Assembly (NCBI GenBank): GCA_937868035.1
Contig: CALMLK010000457.1
Coordinates: forward strand, 1-6,766
DNA from: an uncultured Alphaproteobacteria bacterium
GTDB taxonomy: Bacteria > Pseudomonadota > Alphaproteobacteria > Rhizobiales > Aestuariivirgaceae
Direction of reading: 5' to 3'
DNA length: 6,766 bases
Positions 6,201-6,766 of the stretch are shown piece after piece. Numbering within the stretch: position 1 is the first letter of the stretch; the number at the start of each line of letters is the position of its first letter. Both the position numbers and the translations under genes were made by a program. The notes below the pieces were generated by a model. It did no database searches, had not been told where the DNA came from, and was given only the letters and a program-made list of their open reading frames with translations.

Positions 6201-6766
6201 ATGTCCGATCTCGACAGCCTGAAGCAGCAACACGCCGCGACCCTCGCCGCCACGGCGGGCGGCCCGCCGTCACGGACGAGCAACCCCTTCTTCGGCGTCG
6301 GCCCCATCACCGATGCGGCGGCAGACGAGACCGAGGCGCGGCGCAACCGCTTCGCGTTCGAGCGTTGGCTCGAACAGAACTATCGCAAGCTCGACGACAC
6401 CGGCAAGGACATCGGCCCTTTCACTGTGGCTGAAATCAGCCGCTCCATGCATCGCGGCTATCCCGCCGACAAGTTCATCCTCGACATGATGCGGGAGATC
6501 CACACCTACTTCGGCTTCCCGAAGTCGAACCGCATGGCGGTGGGCCTGGGCGGCGGCCATTCTGGCTTCACCGTGGCGGCGCTGCACCTGATCGGCGGCG
6601 ATGCCGTCCAGCAGATCTACATCGACACGCCGCGCCCCGAGAGCGAGGCCGCCAGCGCCGGCGGCTTCTTCCGCCAGTCCTGGGGGGCACAGATCATTGA
6701 ACTGATGCGCCTCTCCAAGGGTGGCGATGCATCGCGGCTGCACTTTGCCGAAAACGAAGGCAGCAT
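6201..6766 (+). CDS. Putative SerC/class V-like PLP aminotransferase fold, N-terminal part; 3'-truncated by window edge
   Basis: From ATG 6201 the frame stays open to the right edge, giving 188 complete codons (MSDLDSLKQQHAATLAATAG at the start) with strong third-position G/C; this frame was chosen over overlapping frames for that reason and for the SD at 6188. I do not recognise the protein firmly. The region FTVAEISRSMHRGYPADKF, then an amphipathic helix, FGFPKSNRMAVGLGGGHSGF and AALHLIGGDA, resembles the layout of phosphoserine aminotransferases (EISHRS, helix, GIPxxY, then the glycine-rich PLP-phosphate loop QGGGT). Here GLGGGHSG would be the phosphate loop. The N-terminus (NPFFGVGPITDAA) also recalls the NFSAGPA start of SerC but is clearly different from it. 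The PLP lysine would lie beyond the window, so it cannot be checked. Role and partner genes are unknown. Confidence 0.6.
   Translation, partial: MSDLDSLKQQHAATLAATAGGPPSRTSNPFFGVGPITDAAADETEARRNRFAFERWLEQNYRKLDDTGKDIGPFTVAEISRSMHRGYPADKFILDMMREIHTYFGFPKSNRMAVGLGGGHSGFTVAALHLIGGDAVQQIYIDTPRPESEAASAGGFFRQSWGAQIIELMRLSKGGDASRLHFAENEGS

Noticed and set aside
6270..6743. A 157-codon minus-strand and a 124-codon plus-strand frame (6059-6433) near the right edge
   Set aside because: Both overlap the frame from ATG 6201, which has the SD, the better codon bias and a protein-like helix/strand pattern. Neither alternative shows a domain.

Overview
The window is GC-rich (roughly 60-65% by eye) and densely coding. 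Third codon positions in the real frames are strongly G/C. The gene content suggests an alphaproteobacterium, most likely Hyphomicrobiales (Rhizobiales)-like: a phosphoenolpyruvate-hydrolase/Tm-1-type TIM barrel, a large YcbB-type L,D-transpeptidase, and a divergent pair for gamma-glutamylated polyamine catabolism. The taxonomic call is inference from gene families and base composition; no rRNA or other marker is present.

Layout. (1) Positions 1-1673, plus strand: the 3' part of a phosphoenolpyruvate hydrolase-family TIM-barrel gene, followed 9 nt later by a protein built of two tandem SRPBCC (START-like) domains. They are probably one operon that begins upstream of the window. (2) Positions 1665-4669, minus strand: a glutamine synthetase-family gene of the PuuA type, then, 47 nt downstream, a periplasmic L,D-transpeptidase. 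The transpeptidase ends tail-to-tail with the SRPBCC gene and overlaps it by 9 bp. (3) Positions 4670-4753: a short divergent promoter region carrying two TTCCGGA copies 30 bp apart. (4) Positions 4754-6031, plus strand: an FAD-dependent amine oxidase of the PuuB/OrdL (DAO) type. (5) Positions 6032-6200: a 169-nt leader or intergenic stretch with possible RNA secondary structure. (6) Positions 6201-6766, plus strand: the 5' part of a gene running off the right edge; the protein looks like the N-terminal portion of a SerC/class V-like PLP aminotransferase, but I do not recognise it firmly.

How the genes work together. The clearest unit is the divergent puuA-like/puuB-like pair. By analogy with the E. 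coli Puu pathway, the synthetase would attach glutamate to putrescine (or another amine) and the flavoenzyme would oxidise the glutamylated amine to an aldehyde, H2O2 and ammonia. The later steps (PuuC dehydrogenase, PuuD hydrolase) and the PuuR regulator are not in the window. The TIM-barrel and SRPBCC pair is probably co-transcribed but its biochemical role is not known to me. The transpeptidase is a cell-wall enzyme that may simply share a transcript with the synthetase.

I see no tRNA, rRNA, CRISPR array, insertion sequence, frameshift or sign of recent transfer. I did not find a convincing new multi-gene system. The items most worth a second look are the TIM-barrel/tandem-SRPBCC pairing, the repeat in the puuA-puuB divergent region, and the unidentified 3'-terminal gene with its potentially structured leader.
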